NCBI RefSeq assembly: GCF_001641615.1 | Contig: NZ_LRRU01000022.1 | Span: forward strand, 511,733 to 575,732 | Direction of reading: 5' to 3' | DNA: 64,000 bases | Source: Pseudoalteromonas gelatinilytica | Lineage (GTDB): Bacteria > Pseudomonadota > Gammaproteobacteria > Enterobacterales > Alteromonadaceae | Shown here: positions 1 to 8,248 of the stretch, piece by piece | Layout: every line of letters starts with the position of its first letter | How positions within the stretch are numbered: position 1 is the first letter of the stretch | Translations under genes and position numbers: made by a program | Notes under the pieces: generated by a model | Told to the model about the DNA's origin: nothing | The model's input: only the letters and a program-made list of their open reading frames with translations | Databases searched by the model: none

Positions 1-117
1 CAAACAGCAACCAAGATATAAGTTGTATGAAAATTAGTTTTTTAAAGCCAGCCATGTTCTTATCTTTTAAAAGCCTAAAGGAAGGAATCAATTCCTTGAT
101 TGATTGCTTTAAGTATA

Positions 118-198
118 GTCGTTGTATTCTAAAGCATAATACAGAATAAACTAAAATTAGGTTAGATTATAAGTGCTTTAAAGTCTAATACAATCGAC
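118..198. repeat. Imperfect inverted repeat downstream of the tRNA cluster
   Basis: The arm at 118-135 (GTCGTTGTATTCTAAAGC) is complementary, apart from small bulges, to the arm at 175-198. About 39 nt lie between the arms. It sits 40 nt past the last tRNA and could fold in the 3' trailer of the precursor. A second small hairpin (AAGGAA-TCAA-TTCCTT, 82-97) follows it. Neither has a clear U-tract, so neither is called a terminator. Confidence 0.45.
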
Positions 199-237
199 GA
201 ATAGTAGTAGATAAAAAGTTTAATGGATTCGTGGAGT

Positions 238-314
238 TGGCTCCCCCTCCCCGACTCGAACGGGGGACCTGCGGATTAACAGTCCGTCGCTCTAACCAAC
301 TGAGCTAAGGGGGA
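238..314 (-). tRNA. tRNA-Asn (GTT), copy 4 of the cluster
   Basis: Read on the minus strand this is a 77-nt cloverleaf: the 7-bp acceptor stem TCCCCCT/AGGGGGA, discriminator G and encoded CCA are all present, and the anticodon loop CTGTTAA gives anticodon GTT (Asn). The T-arm CCCCG-TTCGAGT-CGGGG is perfect. It is the last of four identical copies transcribed from the right. Confidence 0.97.
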
Positions 315-343
315 ACTAAATAGAGTAGTGTGGTGCTATGATT

Positions 344-420
344 TGGCTCCCCCTCCCCGACTCGAACGGGGGACCTGCGGATTAACAGTCCGTCGCTCTA
401 ACCAACTGAGCTAAGGGGGA
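344..420 (-). tRNA. tRNA-Asn (GTT), copy 3 of the cluster
   Basis: Same 77-nt sequence as the neighbouring copies, with anticodon GTT and encoded CCA. Only 29 nt separate it from the next copy to the left, which suggests processing from one multicistronic precursor. Confidence 0.97.
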
Positions 421-439
421 ACAATCATATTCATAAACT

Positions 440-516
440 TGGCTCCCCCTCCCCGACTCGAACGGGGGACCTGCGGATTAACAGTCCGTCGCTCTAACCA
501 ACTGAGCTAAGGGGGA
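440..516 (-). tRNA. tRNA-Asn (GTT), copy 2 of the cluster
   Basis: Identical in sequence to the other three copies: 77 nt, anticodon GTT, CCA encoded. The spacer to copy 3 is 19 nt and differs in sequence from the other spacers, so only the mature tRNA is conserved. Confidence 0.97.
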
Positions 517-537
517 AACGTTTATGATTGAAAAACT

Positions 538-614
538 TGGCTCCCCCTCCCCGACTCGAACGGGGGACCTGCGGATTAACAGTCCGTCGCTCTAACCAAC
601 TGAGCTAAGGGGGA
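538..614 (-). tRNA. tRNA-Asn (GTT), copy 1 (promoter-proximal)
   Basis: First copy in the direction of transcription, 77 nt, anticodon GTT, CCA encoded. It lies about 27 nt left of a consensus promoter, with a GC-rich stretch just after the -10 element, as is common for stable-RNA genes under stringent control. Confidence 0.97.
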
Positions 615-640
615 AGCGTCATGCCTTTCAACGGGGCGAA

Positions 641-669
641 ATATTAATGACAGCATTGCAAAGTGTCAA
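641..669 (-). promoter_or_regulatory. Consensus sigma70 promoter of the tRNA-Asn operon
   Basis: On the minus strand TTGACA (664-669) and TAATAT (641-646) are separated by exactly 17 nt. A CGCCCCG discriminator follows the -10 box. This is the best promoter match seen in the window and points into the four tRNA genes. Control by ppGpp is an inference from the GC-rich discriminator. Confidence 0.85.
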
Positions 670-1677
670 CATAAAAACTTCATAAATTCAAAAAAGAAGC
701 TTATTCGATGTTTTTATGTTCGATCTGAGCAAAATGTAGCTGAAAAGCTCAACATTTTTTGCTTAGCAGCGGGGGATCTATGTCGAAAGCTTGGCTTTTT
801 TGCATGCTTTTTGAGCAGCGGTACGTTTTTTAAAAATATAAAAAAGTTTCTTTGCATAGATATTCTTTACCAAATCGAGGAAATTACTATTAATGCAATG
901 TTTTTTTCTCATCGTCAAAATCAAATCTAATTCTTTTTATTAGGGATCAACAGTCGCCGTTTTTTTCGAACAATTGACTTTATTGGGCATGCAAAAGTCC
1001 GTGTAATTTTTTAGGAAAAGTGAAATATACCCTTCACGGCATTGCTGGAATTTTATTTTTAATAATTTATATCAATGGGTTAGTATCCTAAGCCGTTCTA
1101 ATCTTTTCTTGTCATAGTTAACTTTGCATAGCGGTAGAACAATTTTTGCGCGTTCTTTTCGAGAAACTTATAAAAGGGTTAAAACAACAGGCTTTGGTAT
1201 TCTTTGTATTAAGTGATAAACACCCGCCTTAAAAGCCTTTATATTTGCGGCTTCTAGAGAGTTATCCACGGTTTCTGTGGATAACTCTGTTTATTAAACT
1301 TTAAGAACAGCTATGGTGCTAGGATTTTCGAGGGCTACAGCAATTTCAAGTATTTAATTCATTTTTTTTAATTAATTAAAAATCAAAGGGTTATTGTTTT
1401 TATCTGAAGCCTTGCTGAATTGATGAGTAAATTTATTCGTGACGATGAAATGGCGCTATTTATTGTGTAAAAAAACAGCGATAGCTGCCTTTTAATTGTA
1501 ACAAAGCTATTAAACTTGTTTTTATATTGTTTTTTATAGGGGTTGGCCGTTATTTTTATGTCAAAGCGTCAAAAGTAATAGTTTTGTGTATGAATTTTGA
1601 TTCTGTTAATAAAGCATAGCTTGCAAGGGAAGGATGCTTTAAACTTACAGGTTCAGAAAAAGAGGCAAAGTATTCCC
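670..1677. other. 1-kb AT-rich intergenic region without a supported gene
   Basis: This gap separates the tRNA promoter from the MATE gene. No open frame with a ribosome-binding site and credible length was found on either strand. It contains several short A/T runs, weak hairpins near 728-805 (for example AAAGC-TTG-GCTTT), and the inverted DnaA-box pair listed separately. It probably holds the promoter of the MATE-uvrB operon, but no convincing -35/-10 pair stood out. Confidence 0.6.
1258..1288. promoter_or_regulatory. Inverted pair of DnaA-box-like sites
   Basis: A perfect 12-bp inverted repeat (AGAGTTATCCAC, 7-nt loop, GTGGATAACTCT) contains an exact DnaA-box consensus on the minus strand (TTATCCACA, complement of 1276-1284) and a one-mismatch box on the plus strand (TTATCCACG, 1262-1270). 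The surrounding DNA is AT-rich. It could be a DnaA-binding site, or a simple stem-loop in the leader of the downstream operon. Confidence 0.5.
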
Positions 1678-3057
1678 ATGAGCGTGAAACCGCAGAGCAA
1701 AACTAAACCTGATCTTTTAAACTCACCCATTCTGCCAACCTTGAAAAAAATGACCATTCCTATGATCTTCGGAATGATCACTCTGATGATGTTTAATTTG
1801 GTTGATACCTTCTTCATTAGTTTATTAGGCACCGAACCTCTTGCTGCTGTCAGTTTTACCTTTCCTGTAACCTTTACTGTAATTAGCCTTGCAATCGGCT
1901 TAGGGATAGGCACTTCAGCCGTGATAGCCAGAGCTCTCGGTAGCGATAAATTAGATGAAGCACGCTTTGATGCTAGCATGTCGTTACTGGTGTCGGTGGT
2001 GATGGTGTTTAGTCTTTCTGTGGTGGGCTATCTATTAATAGAGCCAATCTTTAAGTTATTAGGTGCAGGTGAACAAGTCTTGCCGCTTATCCACGACTAT
2101 ATGAGTGTGTGGTTCTTAGGGAGTGTATTTTTAATTACCCCTATGGTTGGCAACTCAGTGCTCAGAGCCAGTGGTGATACCAAAACACCGAGTATTGTCA
2201 TGGGGGGAGCGGGGCTCATTAATGCCATCTTAGACCCTATGCTTATTTTTGGATTTGGGCCTATTCCTGCCCTAGGTATTCAAGGTGCTGCGATTGCCAG
2301 TGTTATTGCATGGTCAGTTGCGGTGGTTATTATTTTATACATTCTTGCGGTAAAAAATGGCTTATTAAGCCTGCATTCTGGTATGCAAACACCGCTTAGT
2401 TCGATTCGTAAAATTCTTAAAATTGGTTTGCCTGCGGCTGGTGCAAATATGCTGACACCTATTGCCATGGCGGTCATGACAGCATTAGTGGCTAAACATG
2501 GTCCTGAAGCGGTTGCGGCGTTTGGTGTAGGTAGTCGCATTGAATCTATCGCAAGCCTTGTGGTGCTTGCGTTATCAATGACCTTACCGCCATTTGTGAG
2601 TCAAAACTTTGGGGCAGGTAAGTTTGAACGAGTGAAAGAAGCCTACACAAAAACCCTGAAATTTGTGATGATTTGGCAGTTCGCTATTTATATAGTGTTG
2701 CTATTAGCCTCAGGCTTTATTGCTGATGTGTTTGGTAAAGAGCAAGCGGTAATGGATGTGATTAAGTTGTTCATCTATATCTTACCGCTAAGCTATGGCT
2801 TACAAGGGGTGATTATTTTATCTAATTCTTCATTTAATGCCCTGCATAAACCAATGAATGCACTGATTTTAAGTGTGGTACGCCTGTTTATTTTTTATGT
2901 TCCTTTTGCCTATATAGGCAGTGAATTTGCAGGCTTGAATGGTTTATTTATTGGCGCTGCGATTGGTAACTTATTTACTGCAACCTTGGCTTATAAGTGG
3001 TTTATTAAAGAAGTTGATGGATTAAGCGAGTCATATATGAAGGAGTGCCATTCATGA
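1678..3057 (+). CDS. MATE family multidrug/Na+ antiporter
   Basis: This 459-residue inner-membrane protein has the length and hydrophobic profile of a MATE exporter: about 12 membrane segments in two six-helix halves. It likely expels cationic or aromatic compounds in exchange for Na+ or H+. The N-terminal PTLKKMTIPMIFGMITLMMF and the DTFFISLLGTEPLAAVSF stretch match the start of MATE helices 1-2. The frame is open further upstream from a TTG at 1597, but ATG 1678 gives the family's normal length and has an AGAGG about 12 nt before it. The stop codon overlaps the uvrB start (ATGA), so the two genes are translationally coupled. The substrate cannot be predicted. Confidence 0.9.
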   Translation: MSVKPQSKTKPDLLNSPILPTLKKMTIPMIFGMITLMMFNLVDTFFISLLGTEPLAAVSFTFPVTFTVISLAIGLGIGTSAVIARALGSDKLDEARFDASMSLLVSVVMVFSLSVVGYLLIEPIFKLLGAGEQVLPLIHDYMSVWFLGSVFLITPMVGNSVLRASGDTKTPSIVMGGAGLINAILDPMLIFGFGPIPALGIQGAAIASVIAWSVAVVIILYILAVKNGLLSLHSGMQTPLSSIRKILKIGLPAAGANMLTPIAMAVMTALVAKHGPEAVAAFGVGSRIESIASLVVLALSMTLPPFVSQNFGAGKFERVKEAYTKTLKFVMIWQFAIYIVLLLASGFIADVFGKEQAVMDVIKLFIYILPLSYGLQGVIILSNSSFNALHKPMNALILSVVRLFIFYVPFAYIGSEFAGLNGLFIGAAIGNLFTATLAYKWFIKEVDGLSESYMKECHS

Positions 3058-5048
3058 GCGACCATTTCCAACTGGTTTCAAAATTTCAGCCAAATGGCGA
3101 CCAGCCAACGGCCATTGCACAGTTAAAAGAAGGGTTAGAGGCCGGCCTTGCGCATCAAACATTATTAGGGGCTACGGGGACGGGTAAAACCTTCACCATG
3201 GCAAATATCATTAATGATTTGAATCGACCAACCATTATCATGGCACACAACAAAACGCTCGCTGCACAGCTTTATGGTGAGATGAAGGAATTTTTTCCTC
3301 ATAATGCGGTTGAGTATTTTGTATCTTATTACGATTATTATCAGCCAGAAGCTTATGTTGTAGCCAGCGACACCTTCATTGAAAAAGACGCCTCTATCAA
3401 TGAACACATTGAGCAAATGCGTTTAAGTGCCACCAAAGCGCTACTTGAACGACGTGATACCATTATTGTGGCATCGGTGTCTGCTATTTATGGTTTGGGC
3501 GACCCTGACTCATATATGAAGATGATGCTATTGCTGAAAGTGGGTGAAACCGTTAATCAGCGCGATATGCTGCGTCGTCTTGCTGAGCTGCAATATACAC
3601 GCAACGATATTGAATTTAGCCGCGGTACTTACCGTGTACGTGGCGAAGTGGTCGATATATTTCCTGCTGAATCGGATACTTACGCAGTTCGTGTCGAGAT
3701 GTTCGACGATGAAATTGAGCGCTTAAGTATTTTTGACCCGCTTACAGGGGCTGTTGAAAAGCACATTGTACGCGCGACCATTTATCCGAAAACGCACTAT
3801 GTAACACCCCGTGAAAAAATTCTCGATGCCATTGATAAAATTAAAGATGAGCTTAAAGACCGCCGAGCTCAGTTACTCAGTGCCAACAAGCTTGTAGAAG
3901 AGCAACGTATTGCTCAGCGCACCCAATACGATATTGAAATGATGACCGAACTTGGTTATTGCTCAGGCATCGAAAACTACTCGCGTTACTTATCGGGTAG
4001 AACACCGGGCGATCCGCCGCCGACATTGCTTGATTACTTACCCGATGATGCATTGATGATTATTGATGAATCACACGTTACTGTGTCGCAAATTGGTGCC
4101 ATGTATAAAGGCGATAGAAGCCGTAAAGAAAACCTTGTTGAGTATGGCTTTCGTTTGCCATCGGCATTAGATAACCGCCCATTACGCTTTGAAGAATTTG
4201 AAGCCATCGCACCGCAAACTATTTATGTGTCGGCAACGCCAGGTGACTTTGAGCTTGAGCGCTCATCAGGTGAGGTTGCAGAGCAGGTCATTCGTCCAAC
4301 CGGGCTTATTGACCCAGAAATCGAAGTGCGCCCTGTGGGCAGCCAAGTTGATGACTTACTTTCTGAGATCTATAAACGAGTTGAAGTGAACGAGCGGGTA
4401 CTTGTGACCACTTTAACTAAGCGTATGGCCGAGGATTTAACCGACTATCTCAACGACCATGACGTAAAAGTGCGCTATTTGCACTCAGACATCGACACTG
4501 TTGAACGGGTTGAAATTATCCGTGATTTACGTGCTGGTGTGTTTGATGTGTTAGTGGGCATTAACTTATTGCGAGAAGGTCTCGACATGCCAGAAGTGTC
4601 ACTGGTGGCGATACTTGATGCCGATAAAGAAGGTTTCTTACGTTCGACTCGTTCGCTTATACAAACAATAGGACGTGCCGCTCGTCACTTAAATGGTAAA
4701 GCAATTCTGTATGGCGACCGCATCACTAATTCAATGCGACAAGCCATTGATGAAACAGACCGCCGCCGTGAAAAACAACAAGCTTATAACCTTGAACATG
4801 GTATAGAGCCACAAGCACTGGTGAAAAGCATCACCGACATTATGGATGTCGGCGAAGAAGCAAGTCCTAAAGACAACCTTAAAGTGGTGCGTAAAGAGTC
4901 TAAGAAAGTGCTCAGTGCAAAAGATATTGCCAGCCAAATCAAAGCCCTTGAAGCGAAAATGCATGCCTATGCCAGCGATCTTGAATTTGAAAAAGCGGCG
5001 TCTGTGCGTGATGAAATTCACGAATTACAACAACAGTTAATTAATTAA
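3054..5048 (+). CDS. uvrB: Excinuclease ABC subunit B, UvrB
   Basis: UvrB (664 residues; E. coli 673) is the damage-verifying helicase-like subunit of nucleotide excision repair. It loads with UvrA and recruits UvrC. The Walker A motif LGATGTGKT lies near residue 40, the aromatic beta-hairpin region YFVSYYDYYQPEAY follows, and later come a DESH box, the SATPGDFE motif and helicase motif VI (QTIGRAARH). A UVR motif for UvrC contact ends the protein (KMHAYASDLEFEKAASVRDE). ATG 3054 is chosen over the ATG at 3045 because AAGGAG lies 8 nt before it. No LexA box was seen nearby, though uvrB is SOS-regulated in E. coli; here it may depend on the upstream MATE promoter. Confidence 0.98.
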   Translation: MSDHFQLVSKFQPNGDQPTAIAQLKEGLEAGLAHQTLLGATGTGKTFTMANIINDLNRPTIIMAHNKTLAAQLYGEMKEFFPHNAVEYFVSYYDYYQPEAYVVASDTFIEKDASINEHIEQMRLSATKALLERRDTIIVASVSAIYGLGDPDSYMKMMLLLKVGETVNQRDMLRRLAELQYTRNDIEFSRGTYRVRGEVVDIFPAESDTYAVRVEMFDDEIERLSIFDPLTGAVEKHIVRATIYPKTHYVTPREKILDAIDKIKDELKDRRAQLLSANKLVEEQRIAQRTQYDIEMMTELGYCSGIENYSRYLSGRTPGDPPPTLLDYLPDDALMIIDESHVTVSQIGAMYKGDRSRKENLVEYGFRLPSALDNRPLRFEEFEAIAPQTIYVSATPGDFELERSSGEVAEQVIRPTGLIDPEIEVRPVGSQVDDLLSEIYKRVEVNERVLVTTLTKRMAEDLTDYLNDHDVKVRYLHSDIDTVERVEIIRDLRAGVFDVLVGINLLREGLDMPEVSLVAILDADKEGFLRSTRSLIQTIGRAARHLNGKAILYGDRITNSMRQAIDETDRRREKQQAYNLEHGIEPQALVKSITDIMDVGEEASPKDNLKVVRKESKKVLSAKDIASQIKALEAKMHAYASDLEFEKAASVRDEIHELQQQLIN

Positions 5049-5050
5049 AG

Positions 5051-5983
5051 ATGATGACAAACGATTATTCTGCCATTTTAAATGCCTTATCAGAGGCTCC
5101 TCTTGCTGCAAATGAACTATGTCGTGTATTTCATGGCCGTGGCCACTCAGTGGCTGAGCTGAGTCACATTAACGTAGACTTTTATCCGCCAGCACTCTTT
5201 TTAGTTTCGTACGAAGAAATAGATGATCAGATACTTGCACAGTTAACGGATACCCTGTGGCAATGGGCACAAGAGAATGCCCCAGAGCTTGTGAGTGCAT
5301 TGGTTTACCAGCAACGCAGCGGTATTAATACCCGTAATACCCTTATGTTTGGTGAATTGCCGCAAGAGCATTTAGTGAGTGAAAATGGCATTAAGTTTAA
5401 AGTCGATTTATTGAGTCGCCAAAATACCGGGATTTTCCCTGATATGCGCCGTGGCCGTGAGTTTGTTCAAGCCAATAGTAAAAATGCAAAAGTGCTCAAC
5501 CTATTTTCATATACATGTGGCTTCTCTGTTGCAGCAATGCAGGGTGGGGCAGACCAAGTTATTAATATGGATATGAATAAAGGTGTGCTGCGCACGGGTA
5601 AACAAAATCATCAGCTAAATGGTTTTGAGCAAGGTGTGAGTTATTTCCCGCACGATATTTTAAAATCATTTGGTAAACTAAAAAAATCAGCGCCCTATGA
5701 ATTGATCATCGTTGATCCACCTAGCTTCCAAAAGGGCAGCTTTATATTGACTAAGGATTATCAAAAAATTCTACGTCGTTTACCTGAGCTGTTGAATGAA
5801 AACACCCAGTTATTACTGTGTGCCAATAGCCCTGAGCTTTCAGAGCAGGCGTTTAAAGATCTCATTACCGAGCATACACAAGGTGCAATTAGTTTTGTTG
5901 AGCGACTAGCTCCTACTGATGGCTTTGTTGAGGTAGACAGTGATCGCAGCTTAAAAGCGTTAGTTTATAAAACAGCAAACTAA
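5051..5983 (+). CDS. RlmI/YccW-like SAM-dependent methyltransferase
   Basis: This 310-residue protein resembles the catalytic half of RlmI/RlmK-type rRNA methyltransferases (Methyltrans_SAM family). The SAM-binding motif I region is VLNLFSYTCGFSVAAMQGGA near residues 150-170, and a DPPSF motif (motif IV) appears near residue 225, preceded by LIIVDPP. GIFPDMRRGREFV is typical of this group. It has no recognisable N-terminal PUA domain, unlike the true RlmI encoded at 54.3-55.5 kb, so the substrate (rRNA, tRNA or protein) is open. It begins 2 nt after the uvrB stop and its own stop overlaps the next start by 1 nt. ATG 5054 is an equally possible start. Confidence 0.8.
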   Translation: MMTNDYSAILNALSEAPLAANELCRVFHGRGHSVAELSHINVDFYPPALFLVSYEEIDDQILAQLTDTLWQWAQENAPELVSALVYQQRSGINTRNTLMFGELPQEHLVSENGIKFKVDLLSRQNTGIFPDMRRGREFVQANSKNAKVLNLFSYTCGFSVAAMQGGADQVINMDMNKGVLRTGKQNHQLNGFEQGVSYFPHDILKSFGKLKKSAPYELIIVDPPSFQKGSFILTKDYQKILRRLPELLNENTQLLLCANSPELSEQAFKDLITEHTQGAISFVERLAPTDGFVEVDSDRSLKALVYKTAN

Positions 5984-6639
5984 TGGCACTGAGTAAACGG
6001 CTTTCAGCCATCGTTGATGTGGTTGATTCAGATTATGATGAGATCTGGGATTGTTGCTGCGATCACGGTTTGTTAGGGATTGAGCTTTTACAGCAAGATA
6101 AAGCACCGCTTATACATTTTGTCGATATTGTGCCTGAGTTGATGCAGGCACTAAGTGATAAACTCGAACGTTTTGCTACAAGTGAGCAACGCGGTCGTTG
6201 GCAGGTACATTGCCAAGATGTGGCAATGATTACACCAGACCCACAAAAACGCCACCTAGTTATTATTGCTGGGGTGGGCGGAGAGTTGTTAGTGCAGTTC
6301 TTAGCGAAGATTGTCAGTCAACAGCCAAATACGCATATCGACTTTATTGTTTGCCCGGTGCATCACAGTTATCAAGTTCGCAGCTATTTACAAACACTGC
6401 CATTGGGGCTCATCTCTGAGCAGTTGGTGTGTGAAAACAAACGCTTTTATGAAATCATTGCCATGAGTGCGTCATCTTCGCAGCCGATCACGCGAGTCGG
6501 GCAGCAAATGTGGCAGCTGACAAGTAAAGAGCACCAAACGTATTTAAAGCAGTTATGTGCTCATTACCAACGCATGTTAAATCAAGACGCCGATTATTAT
6601 CAGCCTGTGCTTGAACAATACAGGGCAATATTGTCTTAA
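5983..6639 (+). CDS. trmK: TrmK-family tRNA (adenine-N1) methyltransferase
   Basis: This 218-residue Rossmann-fold methyltransferase has the TrmK (COG2384) signature: the N-terminal LSKRLSAIVDVV and motif I variant DEIWDCCCDHGLLGIELLQ near residues 20-35, then VIIAGVGGELLVQFL near residues 87-100. Characterised TrmK makes m1A at position 22 of tRNAs. The C-terminal helical extension of the family is present in part (LTSKEHQTYLKQLCAHYQRML). It is the last gene of the MATE-uvrB operon, starting within the previous stop codon (TAATG). The family call is firm; the exact tRNA target in this organism is inferred. Confidence 0.85.
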   Translation: MALSKRLSAIVDVVDSDYDEIWDCCCDHGLLGIELLQQDKAPLIHFVDIVPELMQALSDKLERFATSEQRGRWQVHCQDVAMITPDPQKRHLVIIAGVGGELLVQFLAKIVSQQPNTHIDFIVCPVHHSYQVRSYLQTLPLGLISEQLVCENKRFYEIIAMSASSSQPITRVGQQMWQLTSKEHQTYLKQLCAHYQRMLNQDADYYQPVLEQYRAILS

Positions 6640-6654
6640 TTAGAGTTAACTTAA

Positions 6655-6897
6655 TTAAAGTTTATTAATCTCTTGTTTTACGTTGTAGCTAGAGTCAGTA
6701 ACAATGGCTTCGAGGGTTTGCACACGTTCTCTTAGCTCTTGTAGCTCTTTTGTTACTTCGGCTACATGCTCGTTTGCTTCTTTTGAATTTTTTAAAGTCC
6801 GTGATTTAAACTCAAGGTGTTTTTTATACATATCATAAATTACCCCAGAGCCAACTGATATCAGCACGATTAACACCACCATGGTAGTACCTGACAT
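6655..6897 (-). CDS. PspB-like small membrane protein
   Basis: This 80-residue protein has one N-terminal membrane helix (MVVLIVLISVGSGVIYDMY) followed by a charged, coiled-coil-like tail. The ending LQELRERVQTLEAIVTDSSY strongly resembles the PspB tail (RMRERIQALESIL). Classical PspB works with PspC as an inner-membrane stress sensor that releases PspA, but no pspA, pspC or pspF is present here, so it may be a solitary paralogue with another role. AAGGAG precedes the ATG at good spacing. It is convergent with trmK, with only 15 nt between the stops. Confidence 0.7.
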   Translation of the reverse strand: MSGTTMVVLIVLISVGSGVIYDMYKKHLEFKSRTLKNSKEANEHVAEVTKELQELRERVQTLEAIVTDSSYNVKQEINKL

Positions 6898-6926
6898 ACA
6901 CTTCTCCTTCCATTTTTAGTACCCAA

Positions 6927-7086
6927 TACCAATTCACTATAATACTTAATCATTTTGAGGGATTAAACCTGTCGTTAACTGCGTTAAAAATTTCTCATTT
7001 AGAACAACTAAATAACGAAATTTTTGCCTTGTTATCAACGAGGTTTTATTGCCTCAAAATAGACTACTTAATTAAGCGAATTGGTA
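6927..7086. repeat. MITE-like palindromic repeat, short form (copy 1)
   Basis: This 160-bp element begins TACCAATTC and ends GAATTGGTA. The outer ~35 bp on each side are inverted repeats of each other, and inner parts (for example AAAAATTTC/GAAATTTTT) also pair, so the whole element is an imperfect hairpin. A second copy lies at 49300-49506 and carries 47 extra bp in the middle. No open frame lies inside it. It is probably a non-autonomous mobile repeat mobilised by a transposase encoded elsewhere, which is an inference. Confidence 0.8.
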
Positions 7087-7129
7087 TAATAGAGTATAGA
7101 TTGTATTTAAAAATGCAATTTGCATTCTG

Positions 7130-8017
7130 TTACAAGGTGTTTCGTTTTAGAAACGGCTTGATACGAATAAAGCCTGTAACGAGCATGGTACCTGCGATAA
7201 CACAGAGTGCGCCAACCAAGGTATTGGGACCAATTTGCTCATCTAAAATTAGATTACCCCATACTATGCCAAAAAGTGGAATCAAAAAAGTAACAGTCAG
7301 CGCTGAGGTTGGGCCAATGTCATCAATCAAACGAAAGAACAAGATATACGCTATCGCTGTACACAGTACACCGAGTGCGAGTACCCCAAGCATAACCTCG
7401 TTACTTGGCATTTCTCTGGCAGGAATAACAAAAATAAGCGGCAGTACCATAATACTCGCCGCCCACATACTGCCATGGGCATTATCAAAAGCTGATAACT
7501 TTGGTGCATGTTTGGTGTAATGAGATGCGATGGCATAGCTAAGTGAAGCACACAGTGCTGCAACAATGGCAGTGATGGCTTGGCTGTCGATAGTCAGGCT
7601 ATTTTGTCCTACCAAAATGGCCACGCCCGTTAAACCTAACAGTAAGCCAAGCAACATACTTTTAGTGGGCTTCGTTTTAGTCCATATAATACCTACGATG
7701 GCGCCCCAAATTGGGGTTGTTGAGTTTAATATGGATAAGGTAGATGCATTAATTGTTTGTGCTGCAAAGGCAAACAATAAAAAGGGAATGGCGGAATTAA
7801 GCGCGCCAATAATGAAAAAATGCTTTTTGTGGGTCGTGAAAGCCAGTTTCTTGCGTAAGTACAGCGCAAAAATAAACAGTGTTATTGCTGCAAAGCCGAC
7901 TCTTAACTCAATTAATACTGCAGGGCCTAAGCTATTCGCTGCCATGCGCATAAATAAGAAGGAAGCGCCCCAAATAGCAGCAAGGATGAATAAGCGTAAT
8001 AAACTTGGCAATGACAT
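7130..8017 (-). CDS. EamA/DMT-family transporter
   Basis: This 295-residue protein consists of two EamA repeats, each about five membrane helices. The first begins LLRLFILAAIWGASFLFMR, the classic WG-SF motif of the drug/metabolite transporter superfamily, and the second begins near residue 150 (AITAIVAALCASLSYAIAS). The PLFGIVWGNLILDEQIGPNTLVGALCVIAG end is also typical. These inner-membrane permeases usually export amino acids or other small metabolites; the substrate is unknown. The gene stands alone on the minus strand, with the palindromic repeat just after its stop. Confidence 0.9.
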   Translation of the reverse strand: MSLPSLLRLFILAAIWGASFLFMRMAANSLGPAVLIELRVGFAAITLFIFALYLRKKLAFTTHKKHFFIIGALNSAIPFLLFAFAAQTINASTLSILNSTTPIWGAIVGIIWTKTKPTKSMLLGLLLGLTGVAILVGQNSLTIDSQAITAIVAALCASLSYAIASHYTKHAPKLSAFDNAHGSMWAASIMVLPLIFVIPAREMPSNEVMLGVLALGVLCTAIAYILFFRLIDDIGPTSALTVTFLIPLFGIVWGNLILDEQIGPNTLVGALCVIAGTMLVTGFIRIKPFLKRNTL

Positions 8018-8089
8018 GGTTTTACATTCTTAAATTATAAAACCTGAGCATAACAAATTTATGCCCCAATACTCGCCATTTTCGGACTA

Positions 8090-8248
8090 TTAATCAGTTG
8101 ATTGGGGAAGTTTCTTTTCAAAGTCAGATTTAACGATTTCTAGAGCGGCTAATACGTCTTCGGCAGGTACGTCGTTTTGTTCTAAGAGCATAATGAGATC
8201 AACAGCAATCTTGATGTAGTTAGGCGCGCTATCTAACTCATTACTCAT
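8090..8248 (-). CDS. YbaM-like DUF2496 small protein
   Basis: A 52-residue reading frame, rc 8248 to 8090, encodes MSNELDSAPNYIKIAVDLIM at its start and ends KKLPQSTD. The pattern AP..IK.AVDLI.LLE...VP...VL.AL.IVK.D.EKKL matches YbaM/DUF2496. Its ATG overlaps the stop of the ComFB-like gene (ATGA), so the two are coupled. In E. coli ybaM lies directly after priC, and here priC lies three genes upstream, which supports the call. The function of the family is unknown. Confidence 0.85.
   Translation of the reverse strand: MSNELDSAPNYIKIAVDLIMLLEQNDVPAEDVLAALEIVKSDFEKKLPQSTD

Noticed and set aside
1423..1470. A 15-codon frame (MSKFIRDD...) as a possible leader peptide before the MATE gene
   Set aside because: No ribosome-binding site precedes it and no terminator/antiterminator pair follows; such short frames occur by chance in this gap.
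670..1677. A chromosomal replication origin
   Set aside because: Only two DnaA-like boxes are present, and typical origin neighbours (dnaA, gyrB, mnmG, parAB) are missing.
3045..3056. An upstream ATG (3045) as the uvrB start
   Set aside because: The AAGGAG site lies 8 nt before ATG 3054 but runs directly into 3045, so only 3054 has usable spacing.
7029..7520. A plus-strand frame opposite the EamA gene and across the palindromic repeat
   Set aside because: It lies antisense to a well-supported transporter, begins inside the repeat and has no recognisable domain.
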